DNA of 64,000 nt from Bryopsis sp. KO-2023 (lineage: Eukaryota; Chlorophyta; Ulvophyceae; Bryopsidales; Bryopsidaceae): assembly GCA_030272585.1 (NCBI GenBank), contig BSYQ01000006.1, positions 5,915,001 through 5,979,000 of the forward strand, written 5' to 3'. The translations under genes and the position numbers were made by a program. A model generated the notes under the pieces. The model did not search any database. It was given only the letters and a program-made list of their open reading frames with translations, and was not told the origin of the DNA. Each line of letters opens with the position of its first letter. The stretch's first letter is position 1. This document shows positions 1 to 11,793 of this stretch, piece after piece.

Positions 1-2640
1 AATGCTGAGTCAATACCATCTACACTTGCACAAGAGGATGCACATCAAGTGGAAGAAGATCATTATTACTCAAGGGGACATGCAACAAATGCCACAGGAG
101 CTGTTGAGTAATATTTCTGAGTGTGCTACAAAGCAAAGCATGATCTTCCCTGGGATATTGCTGCAATACAAGAGTTGCAGCAAGAGAGCACCCATTGGAT
201 GCAAAGTGACTCATGTTTATCCAGCAGTAGGAGTCAGAGGACATGACTTGCTGATGCTGAACCTCTTCTTCAAGAGTTTGAGATGAGTTTGGTGGTATTG
301 TCATCAGATTGAATGAATGCATTGGTCTTTTCGAAATTCGATGCAGAAAATGGACAGATTTTTATAAATCAAGGCAGAGAATTTGTTTCTCTTTTTGCAT
401 TTGATTATACTCACAGATATGGGAAGAAAGAGATACCTTTTCACCACTTGCTGAAAATTTTGGACAACAACTACATTTCTGAATTAATGGTTTATGAACT
501 GAGAAGAAAAGAAGTGATCAGGGTATTAATCTTTTTCATGCATTTATTTCATTTGAGAAAAGTCATGATCTGATTAGTGATGGAAAGTTCAGGAGAAAAA
601 TGATTTTCTTTTGAAGGTTTCGGGTTATGTGAAAGGTGTTTCAAGCAGGAATCTCTCTGTGGAATTTTCTGGCTTGATATTGTTGATAGTGGAACTGAAA
701 TATTGGAGTCCGATGTGGTGGAAAATGGTCAAGGATTTCTGAAAGCTTGTGTTGAATGACAGCTCTGGAAAATACATGGGCTGTGCATTGAAATCCAGTC
801 AAGGACCATGATTTGGTGGATGATATTAAGGAGGATCAAGTTTGTGTGCACCAGCCAAGGAGGGCTGAGGTTGACCTAAGAAAGGAAGGTCTCTTCAAGA
901 AAATGAAGGGCACATGTCCCCACATCTGGATGGGATAGAAAAGTCTATCAGGTGGAGAAAGAGGATTGGAGAAACGATTGCGATCCGGCTGTTGTTTATG
1001 ACAGAATGTTGTGAGACTTCTGGAGATACAAGAGGATATCAAGCTTGCGAATCAGTTGATTCGAATTTGTATTTGCACCAGTGGTAGAGGGTTGCTTATA
1101 CTAAAGGCAACACCTCTGGTGGCAAATAAACTGGAGGTGAAAGGAGTGGCTACAGCAAGGCCAAGAATACCCCAGTTGCTAAAGGAAAATGGCCAGAAAA
1201 ATCGACAGTTCAAGGAACTTGTGAACTGCCGGCTCATGTTGATATGAGCTGATGTATGAGGGCCAACAGCTTGAGCAAGAGACCCAAGTGGATCGCAGCC
1301 CAAGAATATATCGATGCCGTTTCTGCCGATGACACAAAGAAATGATTGTATTCACGGTGGTGAGAGCAACCAGTGGCATCAAAGATTTCTGATGGTGAAG
1401 CAGCCAAAGGTTTATGGTGTCCACCTCAGAACTTCTGAGTCAGAAGGACAAAAGAAGAAGATGCGAGCTTTGGTGCATTATGATGCAAGCTCAGGTTGCT
1501 GAAGTTGTCTTTTCACCCTTGCCGAGACTTAAGGCCCCAACACAGATGTGTGGAAAGAAGAGGGCATACTATGGATGGTCCAGCCCGGTGACAAATCAGG
1601 CTTGGCAAGCTGATGTTGTCTTGGTGTGGATCATTGCTGCAACCTGGAAATTTCAGGAAAATTGCGAGTGCAAGAGAGTGAAAGCAACAACCGCTGAAGA
1701 TGGATGGAGTGAGCTTTATGTGGGAGGTATCCCAAGACATACTCAGTCCAGAGCTCAGTTTTGAGTTGCTAAGAGATCAACACATGGCATTTTTGGCTGA
1801 TGTGCAGCCTGGACTGGTCCGGTGTGTGTGCCGCAGCCAGGATTTGCACCTATTACTATGTGAAGAAGAGATCTTGAATGTGGAAACAAGAGCTGCAGCA
1901 AGCTGCAGCAAGGATTTGGACAAGGTGCTGATGCAGCAACCAAGGCAAGGATTTGGACAAGGTGCTGATGCAGCAACCAAAGCAAGGATTTGGACAAGGT
2001 GCTGATGCAGCAACCTATAGCAAGGATTTGACTGAGGTGCTGATGCAGCAACTGACAACAAGGAGTTGGAAAAGAGGGGCTGATGCCACAGCCCACAACA
2101 AAGGAGCATCAAGAGTTGCAGCCAAAAGCATTGGCTATGGAGTTCTACAAGAGAACACCCACTTTTATTTGTGGCAAGAATGCAACTGCATGCCGAGAGA
2201 GATGATACTATCGCGGACATGGAGCGACGCGAGAGCAATTACAGTAAAATACATATGATGAAACCCAGACCACTAAGAGAGAAGTGCCTTGAGCCTCTCT
2301 CAAGACTAGTGGCGGGGTTGAAGAAGGGAATGGCCAACAGAGTTCATGTGATAACAAGGAGAGAAGTGCCTTACGGCCACTCTCAGAACTTGTGGTGCAG
2401 CCGCGGAGATCAAAAGGGGTTGAGAGAGAGATCCCCCTGATGAATGAGAAAGTGCTCAGGCTGGGCCGCCTGTACCGAGTTTCAAGGAGTTGAGACAAGC
2501 AAGAACGCACAAAGAACAAGCGAGCCTTGGGGCCACTTGTACTCAATTGTGGGAACAGGAAGAGCCATAGCCTATAGCCTATAGGCCACCTGTCGCCAAG
2601 AATAGGGGAGTGTGGGATGGGTTCCCTCCCGATTCTGAAC
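1..2640. other. Degenerate repeat-derived sequence, no gene recognised
   Basis: All six frames are broken by stops at short intervals and none of the short open frames shows a family motif. The stretch looks like decayed mobile-element DNA: it contains a 37 bp minisatellite and ends next to a DNA transposon. I see no RNA gene or promoter that I can support. Confidence 0.5.
1905..2055. repeat. 37 bp minisatellite, about four copies
   Basis: The motif AAGGATTTGGACAAGGTGCT followed by GATGCAGCAAC recurs with starts near 1910, 1947, 1984 and 2022. Spacing is 37, 37 and 38 bp, and the last copy has diverged. The unit is not a multiple of three, so it does not encode one continuous peptide repeat. 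Confidence 0.9.
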
Positions 2641-2693
2641 CAATTGAGAGCTTAGGCAGAGCTAATAGCCACCTAAGGTCAGTGCACGACTAT

Positions 2694-3718
2694 CATACTA
2701 TGGATCTGATCGATCTTCCAAAACTAAGGTAATATTAGGTCACAGCAATAATCCGACATCATAACTGCGTCCTAGAACCGATTTTAGCAATGATCGGTTT
2801 TTTTTTTTTTTTTTTTCATTTTTGGCTGATCGGTGATCGTGATCGTGATCGGCCGATCAAATGTTGATCGTGCTCTTGATCGTCCGATCACATGTTGATC
2901 GTGATCGTGATCGGTTCGCCGATCACCGATCTGATCGGTTGTTCCGATCACGATCCCGATCACGATCAAGCGCCGCGACCTGTCGGCACTTCATCGGCTG
3001 ACCTTGATCGGTGTGATCGTGATCGGCCGATCGTGATCGGACCTGCATCCGATCATGATCGGTATTGATCATTTGATCGATGAATTGATCGGTCTCGCGA
3101 AAATGCCGACAAGTCACCACCCGCAGGTGTTTCTGAGGTGGAAGGATTCGAACCGGGTACCTAACGGATTAGAAGCATACTCACTAACGCTTGGACCACT
3201 CGGAGCCACGGTTTGTAGGTCATCCGTGTCATTATATACGTGATCTGTCAGTCCGACAAACTGAGGTATATAATGACACGGATGACCTACAAACCGTGGC
3301 TCCGAGTGGTCCAAGCGTTAATGCGTCTGTCTCTAGTCTGTTAGGTCCCAGGTTCGAATCCCTGCACCCCAGAAACACCTGCGGGTGGTGATTTCTCGGC
3401 ATTTGTGATGGACCGATCAATTGACCGATCATGATCCGATCTAATCGGCATCTCCGATCACGATCACGATCACGATCAAGCGCCTCGCCCTGTCGGCGCT
3501 TGATCGGCCGATGTTGGACGGTGTGATCGTGATCGGCCGATCGAAGTTGGCCGATTAAATCGGTCAGCCGATCAGATTGGTGATCGGCCGATCTCCATCG
3601 ATGATCGGCCAAACCGATTTGATCGGCGATCGATCTGATCGGAAAAACCCGATCACGATTTAATCGGTCGGACCGATCAATCCACGACCGATTAGATCGT
3701 GATCGGATCCATAGTATG
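2694..3718. mobile_element. GATC-rich non-autonomous DNA transposon with 8 bp TSD
   Basis: The element starts CATACTATGGATC and ends with the exact reverse complement, GATCCATAGTATG. It is flanked by an 8 bp direct repeat ACGACTAT at 2686-2693 and 3719-3726. Terminal CA..TG and an 8 bp duplication fit the hAT superfamily, but no transposase is present. The interior is dominated by GATC-containing words such as GATCACGATC and GATCGTGATCGG. It holds a diverged direct repeat (about 2955-3030 against 3465-3540) and a central long hairpin carrying tRNA-like sequence. No protein-coding capacity is seen. The matching ends and duplication show directly that it inserted as a unit; the superfamily is inferred. 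Confidence 0.85.
3111..3392. repeat. Long inverted repeat of two opposed tRNA-like units
   Basis: Positions 3185-3239 and 3266-3320 are a perfect 55 bp inverted repeat around a 26 nt loop, and similarity continues outward with divergence to 3111 and 3392. Reading outward, each arm contains a box-A-like word (CTCCGAGTGGTCCAAGCG, resembling class II Leu/Ser tRNAs) followed by a perfect box B (GGTTCGAATCC), at 3302-3319 and 3351-3361 on the plus strand. The two tRNA-like bodies are related but not identical. Neither folds convincingly as a functional tRNA, so a tRNA-derived SINE-like origin is inferred. Confidence 0.8.
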
Positions 3719-5295
3719 ACGACTATCGCCTAGAGCCACCTGTAGAAGGTTTGAGGAGAGCCGACTCGACGGAGGGCCCCTCCAGATTTCAAGAATTATT
3801 TGTTACCTCCAAAAAGCGGTCGAACGTTTGTCGCCGCCTCTTGGAGAAACACCCATCAGACGTCAACGGCGCTTGGATAATATCCACAAACACTTTAGCG
3901 TCAAACGGGTAGCTCCCGTAGGGGTTGAGAAAACTTCCCCCATGACTTAAGTGTAGGAAGATTGCAAAGGGAGTAGAGCTAACTGGAGCTTCTCTTGTAG
4001 GCAATATGGTGGTGTGAACTATATTTATAAAATATATGGGATTTGTCTTACATCCCGTGAGCTCAAGACTGAAGGAGCGCACGTACACCTTGTTTATCGC
4101 TTTGACTGGCTGCAGGCCATTAGCAGCAAAGTGAATGGTGGATCACCATTGGTGATGTCAGATTTTCCCAAGCTCAGTGAAGATGTTCAAGAATACAACA
4201 CTGTGAATGCAACGATTGTGCTACAATCAATACGGAGAACGGAATTGGATTACCTTGGAAGACGAACATGCAAGGCTTGCATGTGCCTGGAGGTTCAGAG
4301 GAATGGCGAGATCCACTGCCACTGAAGTGAAGATTCCTCACTGAAGAATCACAAAAAGCTTCTACTCAATCTCCCTGAGTATATTGCTTCCTTATCTCCG
4401 TTGCACAAGACGGCGGTGCAATGCCGTGAGTGTGGTTTGTTTCTGAACATTCCCTTCGATATTGATGATTGTTTATATCGTTGTGATCACTCGTGGCAAC
4501 ATTGATTGCCCCTCACTCAGTTTTGAATCCTATTGTTAGGCAAGGGACTGCCTAAAGCTGGTGGGGAGAGGGCTTTCAGCGGGTTTTTCAACACGAGTTT
4601 AGTGCAGCAAGTGTATGGTTTATTTTTGGGACATCAGTCTCGGGGCTGATGTTGTTTTGAGCATCTGATGTTGAGTCTCACTTGGGACCGTGAGGCTTGA
4701 TGACTGGAAAAAAGAACATATGATTTTGAGTTCCACTTGGAACAGTGGGGCTTGATGAATGGGGAACGAGAGAGTATGGAATGAAAGAAAAGGGAAGGAA
4801 CAGAGTGAGAGTGAATATTTTGTGGATACCCACAGAAGGCAGCAAAATTTCTGAAGGGAAAAAATGCTATGGAAATTTTCAGGCATTCATTTGGTGCCCC
4901 AATGAAGGGAGCACAAGTAAAAAAAGAAAACATGAGAGCAACCCTCTGGATATTTTATTTTATTTTCAGGTGCCTCGTTGGTGGGAGCACATAATTCCAG
5001 AGAGGGAAGAATAGTGGACAGAGTTGGTTAATTTTCTGGTAGCCCTTGAGGGCAATGGAACCAACTGGATGTTTCTATTGAAGTGCTGAGAATCGAATCA
5101 GTTCGTTGACATGAAACTGATTCAAATGAATGTTTCGGATATCTCGAACTTTGTTGGAGGTTATAACATATTGTGGAGAACAATATGGTTCTCTGAACAT
5201 TGCTTCTGATGTTCTTGAAGTATCAAGAGGTTGTCAAAATTCGACAGCAGTGGAACATGTTGTAATAAGCGTGGATTAAGGAGAGTACATCGCAG

Positions 5296-5530
5296 AAATT
5301 CTGGAGTGCGATGGAAGTGCAGAAATTCTGGAGTATTGAAGTGCAAGAATTCTGGATTCTGGAAATGCAAAAATTCTGGAGAATGGAAGTGCAGAAATTC
5401 TGGAGAAAGCTTGATGATGGAGACTGCATTGCAGAAATTCTGGAGAAAGCTTGATGATGGAGACTGCATTGCAGAAATTCTGGAGAAAGCTTGATGATGG
5501 AGACTGCATTGCAGAAATTCTGGAGTGCAA
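5296..5530. repeat. GCAGAAATTCTGGA repeat array with 40 bp higher-order unit
   Basis: The word GCAGAAATTCTGGA and close variants recur from about 5296 to 5400 at irregular spacing. It is then embedded in three near-identical 40 bp units starting at 5401, 5441 and 5481 (TGGAGAAAGCTTGATGATGG plus AGACTGCATTGCAGAAATTC). This is a tandem repeat, not coding. Confidence 0.9.
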
Positions 5531-5742
5531 TCGAGGTGAAGAAACTTGCAGTTCGGGAAAGCAAACAGCGGGACTCCATAAAAGCTTATGCGCTGTCGAA
5601 TCAAGAGATCAGAAGCCAAGGAATTAAGTGAAGCTGGAATGTGACAAACTGGAGAGTCTCTAGTGGAGACAAATCAGGCTGCAGCATGGTGCAGCAGCAG
5701 CAATCCATGGGAGTCTCAAGTGATGATAAACGAGGTTGCGTT

Positions 5743-5790
5743 AGCAGCAGCAGCAGCAGCAGCGGCAGCAGCAGCAGCAGCAGCAGCAGC
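5743..5790. repeat. AGC/CAG microsatellite
   Basis: An almost pure run of AGC triplets, about 16 units with one CGG-type interruption. It opens in several frames as poly-Ser, poly-Ala or poly-Gln, which explains the short homopolymer ORFs here. Confidence 0.95.
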
Positions 5791-6325
5791 AATCCAAATA
5801 TTGCAAGAAGAGGAGCTCTGGAAACTCAAGAGCAGAGAAAGGATATTTCAGTGTGCGGAAGAGAGATTTGAAAGAAATAAAATAAAAAAAGAATGCTGAT
5901 TTTTCAAAAGATTATTCAGTGACTTGGAGGTGAATGAATGGTTCAAAGAAAGAGCATGATTAGTTGTCCTTTCACCTGGTTTGAGAAAAGATATATATGA
6001 GCAAAGGAAAACATTGGTGGAATACTTGATGGACAGAAGTATATTTCTGGAGTGATACAAGATGATTTTCTGAATGTTAAAGGATTTTCTTTTCAGCCAG
6101 ATGTTTTTCATTTTCAGTTTCAGTTTGAAATAGAGAGATGATTTTCTCGATTTTATGGACAAAGCGAAAGAAAATATTATGCCAGTCTCGTACTCTTTTC
6201 GTGTTTGGACACTGAAAGATATTCTGATTTGGATTGTGAGATGCCTTATGGATTGTGATACTTTATGCAACGGGTTTTATTTGAGACATGCTCTCCACGG
6301 CAGTGTTGGAACTTACTGCCAACCT

Positions 6326-7080
6326 GGTGGGGAGGAATGTAACGGTTGGTTATCGCAGCACTCGAGCTGGAACTACAAGAGTAGTTGCCATGCTTCCTGC
6401 AGCTGAAAAAGGGAAGGTTGCAAGAGTGCAACGTGTAGGAGCAGCGTGCGAGAGTGCGGCGTGTAGGAGTGCAGCGTGCAGCGGTGCAGCGTGCAGCGGT
6501 GGATGCAGCGTGCAGCAGTGCAGAGGTGCAGCGGTGCAGCGGTGTAGAGGTGCAGAGGTGCAGAGGTGCAGAGGTGCAGAGGTGCAGAGGTGCAGAGGTG
6601 CAGAGGTGCAGAGGTGCAGAGGTGCAGAGGTGCAGAGGTGCAGTAGTGCGACACCCTTGGAGTCACGACTACAACCAAGCTCGATGGAGTTTGATGGATG
6701 ATGATGTGGCAGCCATCAAAGTCGAGTTGTCAATTGGACGTGTGAGTTCTCGTGGAATAGGGGCACGTTCACAGTTGAGGTGGCAAGGAGATGTGTGAAT
6801 TCCTAGTGAATAGTGACACGTCGACAGGAACAAGGGTTTGATGCGCTGTGGCGCTAGGGTATAAGAGTGTGGAAGGAAAAGGTCGTTGTATCTTCTTTAT
6901 AACTTTATTCTTGTAAGGAAGTTCTATCTAACGAGACGCTTGAGGAAGGCACTCGTCCTCCTCTAGGAGGGCGAGGGGACCTTGAAAAAAGTAGCCTCGT
7001 TTCAGATGCCCCCTAAGAGTCTATTGCTCAATCTGAAGTCCCTGGAGGCAAGGAGGAAACGGCACCAGCAAATCAGAAAC
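6326..7080 (+). repeat. Probable LTR (3' or solo) with polypurine tract
   Basis: A purine-rich tract GGTGGGGAGGAA (6326-6337) is followed directly by TGTAACGGTTGG, the usual order of polypurine tract and LTR start. Inside lie a CAG-rich 9 bp minisatellite, a TATA-like word TATAAG at 6860-6865 and AT-rich sequence near 6895-6920 that could carry poly(A) signals. I could not find a matching second LTR or a clear 3' boundary, so the end is approximate and the call rests on architecture alone. Confidence 0.35.
6515..6642. repeat. 9 bp minisatellite (GAGGTGCAG)n
   Basis: About a dozen near-perfect copies of GAGGTGCAG run from about 6540 to 6640, with looser GCGGTGCAGC-type variants on the left from about 6470. 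A 9 bp unit keeps frame, so artificial repeat peptides appear on both strands. Confidence 0.95.
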
Positions 7081-7947
7081 GTGATGCACAAACTGGGGGG
7101 ATCAATTGTGAATTATTGTATTTTCCACCATGTAGTGTTTTGGTGTGTACAATGAGTGACAAATTGGGGATAAGAGAACCCTGCAAGATACATGTACTGC
7201 CATCGGACTTAAACAACCACAAAACAACCACAACAAACACTTGGCCCAAGCGTGGCAAATATATCGTCACCCCCATACCCCATCGCCAGCCCCTCCTCAA
7301 GTCGCGAACACACCAAACCCATCAACGCAGCAATCCTCCACGTTGCCACCACCATCGCCACCTCCAACAGCATCAATCGCCAACAAGGAACACATATCGC
7401 CATCGCCATCGAACTTGAATCTCCACCAATACATATTCGGTACTGAACTTAATAATAAACGCACATCCACGAAATCCCACATTGCCATCATGAAAAACCC
7501 GTCGGCACTGCTTTGCCCCATCCTCACGGACCCAATTCCATCGCCAGCCACGGAACCAGACACATGGCCAATGCAACCCTATATCCCCGGGGCCACACGG
7601 ATCGGCATCGCCACCCAAGTCAACGCCAAACGCGCATTTTTATGACATCATATTATGATGAACATACCAAACTAAAATATCCACACAACGAGAACAAAGA
7701 ACTCACCCACCATCGCCATCATGGCAACCCCATTGCCACTCCGACACTTCCTAATCCCCCACATCTCGGAGCTCCAACACATCATAACATAGCATAACAA
7801 AATCCAACATATCACACGGGGCACACCAAAGAATAAAACAAATAAATACCAATATGCCACACATCCCTTGGTGAGTCGACCAACCAGTGGACTCTCTGTA
7901 ACCCGAATCGACTTTGCCTTGGAGGGCGTCCAGAGGAACGCTGCTCT
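7081..7947. other. Low-complexity CCAxx-rich intergenic DNA, no gene seen
   Basis: The plus strand is unusually rich in CA, CCA and ATCGCC words, and its open frames are compositional rather than conserved. I see no splice chain or domain. Confidence 0.4.
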
Positions 7948-8226
7948 TCAACCAGCCGAATCTACTTTATAAGTTCGAGTGGCCAGCATGACCAATCCTG
8001 CGATGACTAACCCAGCGATGCATGGTTTTGCCTTCAGTCCAGAAACCAGCAAAGACACCCCTGATGCGATCAACGAGGCTACCGCCACTTTCCTCACCAT
8101 GGAGCCCAAAAAGATCAGGTCCTTGGCGGTTTTCTTGCAATGCTTGCAATGCTTGGTGTGCCTTCCACACCTCTCGAACACCTCTTCCAATGACTTCGCC
8201 TCTTCGTTTTTCGCTCCGGAGCCCAC
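7948..8226 (-). pseudogene. Fragment resembling C-terminus of a PAO/Tic55-family Rieske oxygenase
   Basis: An open frame of about 92 codons contains RHTKHCKHCKK followed by two hydrophobic segments (about 20 and 18 residues) and a stop. A histidine-rich CxxC motif just before one or two C-terminal membrane spans is a hallmark of the PAO, Tic55 and PTC52 family, chloroplast envelope Rieske mono-oxygenases of chlorophyll breakdown and protein import. No ATG opens the frame. I found no Rieske (CxH..CxxH) or mononuclear iron motif in the 1.5 kb on its 5' side, so this is an isolated last exon or a gene fragment among transposons. It could instead be a small unrelated membrane protein. Confidence 0.4.
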
Positions 8227-9797
8227 TTCACATCGCCGTCCGAATACTTGATTGCCAGCCCCATACCCCCCTTTCTTGATGATACGATTGCGCCTTTTTC
8301 CAGTGAAACTGCGGCTATTCGCCAGGAACTTTTGAAGAGTTTATTAACGCAGACAGCTATGGTTGAGGATATTTCGACAACATGGGATATGAATGAAGAA
8401 GCCAGCCCAAACACAATCCCTGCACTGAATCCTGGAGTTTTCGACAAGTGGCATAGGGGCACACCGACAGACTTGGGAATCGGAAAACCACCTAGCCGTG
8501 CCGAAGACAAGCGCCACAATTGTGCATGAAGGCCCAAGCTCCCCAGCCGAGATCCAATCGATTGATTCAGACAATTCAAATTTGGGTGTTAGGATTGTGC
8601 CTGACTGGCTGACAACAGGGATGAATCCATACTATCACTTCTGGCTTCATCGTTTTCGCTTCATTTATCTTTCTCTTACTCTATGTATACATTTGTGAGG
8701 GTTTACCTGTTCCTGTGCCCATCTTTTGTTGATTCATCAAACGTTGCTCATTTTAATAAATTACAGAAAGTGCGCAACGAAAACAAATTGCCTCAAACCA
8801 AATATTCTGGTCACCCCCAAACCAACATTCATCAACATTCAACGCGGTGCATTAGCCAAACAGACCTACAAACACAACACCCTGACCTACAAACATATGA
8901 ATCAAACACGTTTCTTTTGGAGCATCGCCACCACTGCCACATAATGTTCCAGATTATGAATACCTTTGTTCGTTGTTGTCTTTCGTTGATCAACTCCTCC
9001 AGCTGATGCACCTTTTCCTGTGACTACTTTGGTTCGATGTTTGTTTTGTTTTTTTTGGGGTCTATCGTTCGTTAATTCAAAGTACATTAGCGCATCCACC
9101 ACGCCACCCCTGTCAGACAACCCCGCTTTTCCAAATCTGCGATTTGGACTCTTCCGCTTGTAATAAATAAAATAAGCTTGGGTGGGACATAAATTGAGTG
9201 GTCTCTCGGAGTTCCCGTCTTTGGTGACCCCCATGCGTTGCTCTGGTTCGCTATCCTTCCACCGAGGCAGGCGGCTGGTGATCGCTGCTCGGTTTCCCGC
9301 CTAGCGCTGTACCCGACTCGCCACCCACGACACCGTCCAACCTTCAGGCTGGGCGTCATCGTGGACCCGCCCCTTGGCAAGGACGAACCATCCACGCGCA
9401 GCACGGGACCGCAGGCGAGAGCCCTTGATCCACACTCAACAGTCCCCGCTCGGGCAACAGGTGGGCGCTACCCCACTCGACAATTTACATATGAGATTCG
9501 TTCAAGTCATAAAAATGAAACTGCTGCGATCCTTGATCAAGGCGCACAAAGCAAATGTCAGTTCTGCAACATGCCGCGTCAGCGAAAGCCTGAGCTCGAT
9601 TAACGCACAGCGTGGCCTCGCAGTTCAACCAGGTGGCTGGCGCACCTCATCTTCAAGATCCTGGATCGGCTCATCCAAACGATGCCGTCGGGCTGCGAGT
9701 GAGCTCACTCCGTATCTCGAGAGGTGACGACATTCAGACGATTAAAACAGGGGTCGCAGATCAAAACGATCCGCCTGCAGGACAAAAGGTATGAAAA
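8227..9797. other. Unassigned region between oxygenase-like fragment and transposon
   Basis: No family is recognised. Around 9490-9790 on the plus strand there is a moderately coding-like stretch (a basic N-terminus starting MRFVQVIKMK at 9491, and another frame running to CAAAAG|GTATGA at 9789). This could be exons of a gene cut by the transposon that begins at 9798, but no downstream partner was found. Confidence 0.3.
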
Positions 9798-10236
9798 CAT
9801 CCCAAATTTTCCGCCCCGACTTAAGTCGGGTTTTGAGTTGGGTAAAAGTCGGTACCGACTTTGCCCAACTTAAAGTTATACTTTCGAGTCAAGTGACTTA
9901 AGTCGATAAAAAGCTAGGCAGCTCATGTCGCTTGAAAGTTGGGCGACTCATGTTGAGATGGGAGCTGGGTGACTTGAGCCGAAAAACAGTTGGGTAGCTC
10001 ATGTCGCTCGAACGTCGGGGGACTCATGTTGAGGTGCGAGCTGGGTGACTTAAGCCGGAAAACAGTTGGGTGACTTTTATTGGGGTGGAAGCTGGGTGGA
10101 CTGCATTGTCACAATGAAAATGTTACAGGGGCTGCAACAATAACACAGACATTTTGGAGAGAGAATCTTACACAAGAATCCATATAATACAATCAATACA
10201 AGCATCTTTATGTGAGTTGCAATCCCCAAAACATAT

Positions 10237-10637
10237 TCAAGCCCAATCACGCACTTCTACAAGATCGTTCAAGTAAAATCTTCTTTCAGATTTCTTGATC
10301 CCCCTAATCCAAGCCGAACCATCAGAAAACTCAGCTTTTTTGTAATCCTTCCCAATTAGCACTTGTTTTCGTATTGCCCGTACATCTATTAAAAAACAAG
10401 AATGCTCAAATCCCCTTCCGCTTTTACGCTGCTTCATTTCCCACTTCAAAGACCTCAATGTGATGGTGCCGTTTCTTTCCCCACTATCTTCAAACCAACG
10501 CCCAAGGACCATATTTTTTTGATAATCTCATTGTGCTCACTCTTTGATGTGAGAGTGACCGTGAGCACAGCAGACACCTGAGTACAATACCCAGACCAAA
10601 GGTTTAGTTTAACTCTGCCCGGTTTGAAAATTTCCAA
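10237..10637 (-). pseudogene. Frameshifted ORF carried inside the DNA transposon
   Basis: Two overlapping minus-strand frames together give about 130 codons. The first ends its coherent stretch near EHNEIIKK at a run of seven A (about 10515), and the second takes over with MVLGRWFEDSG. Loss or gain of one A in the run would explain the break. The product is charged, shows no domain I recognise, and ends at a stop before the left subterminal repeats. It may be a captured host gene fragment or the remnant of an element protein. The rest of 10100-11793 holds no recognisable gene. Confidence 0.35.
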
Positions 10638-11793
10638 AGGCTATTCAATAGCCTAAATACTACAATGATTGTAGTGAATCTTATAAAACACAGAAAAATA
10701 AAATGGAAAGAGGAAATGACAGAAACTATAAGCAAAATTACAAATTTCAGAAAGGACCATGACACACCCAGCAACTAATCAGCATTATCTGGGCGTTTCT
10801 CGAATCCAGCTTGCTGAGTTACCGGGCATAGCAGACACTAAATGATAATGCAGTAGGATCTTACCCGTCACCACCTATCCATGATGGCATTATCTCCAGC
10901 AGCCTCCACCTCGATGTCGAATGGGCCCAAAGCAATTTTTCTTGGTGGGCTACTCAGGGTATGATAGCTCCGAATAATGTGTACCGTCGAATCTTCTTGT
11001 GGGATACCCAACATTGCCTTAACTTCAATCTGCAAAAAGTGTTAACCTTCTTAACAAAATATCACAGGGATTATCTCTATGATAAATGACCAATCCTCAA
11101 GAACATGCAGTGTACAAGGACAAGAAAAATTGGCAGTAGGACAAAATATATCACGAAACAACAGGATGAAGTTAGGATAACAAAAGCGACAGAGTACATA
11201 CCCTGTACCTTGACATCAGCAACATCAGACCAGTTACACAAAGCGATATCAGGGATGCTGAAGGGAGGCACCTCCCACCAAGTCACGAGTTACAATCACA
11301 GGATTGAGCAGCTCTCCTGCAATCTATCACACAGAATTTCAACACCAAGCAGCAGCATCTCCACAAGGCAACCACAACGGAATGGGCTCTCCCAGGAGGA
11401 TACATTTACAACCTCTTGTAAAGGGTTAGGGGAAGCAGTGAGGTACATGAACAAAGGAGGCCCTCCTGGGGGTCTACTCACCCTGGAATCGTCGCTGCTC
11501 ACCATGAAGGCACTTGGGCTTGCACCAGGACACGACCGGACATCGGGAGAACGGTCTCCTACCTGCAACACACACACACACACACCACACGCTGAGGACC
11601 ATTGCCGATACGACGTGGACGGGACATGAGCGTTTGTCCCCGCAGCTGCGCTGGACGCTCCACCCTGGTCTCTCGGCTACACTGCCGCCCCTGTTTGTTG
11701 CGACGTCTGGCTCCGTCGACGAAACCCGACTCCGGCGTCGACACTCTTATTATGGTTCCCTGTCTCGTCGATTGCAACACCAAACGATGATGG

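Larger units (their letters stand above)
3727..6325. other. Degenerate repeat-rich DNA, no gene recognised
   Basis: No open frame shows a recognisable domain. The region contains short-period repeats (described separately) and stop-rich sequence resembling eroded retroelement DNA. It leads into a purine-rich tract and a probable LTR at about 6326-7080. Confidence 0.45.

Noticed and set aside
1..2640. Possible retrotransposon polyprotein remnant
   Set aside because: I searched the frames for RT, protease, integrase and zinc-knuckle motifs and found none, so no element type is assigned.
5296..5530. Possible CRISPR-like array
   Set aside because: The units are contiguous or variably spaced copies without unique spacers, in a eukaryotic genome with minisatellites.
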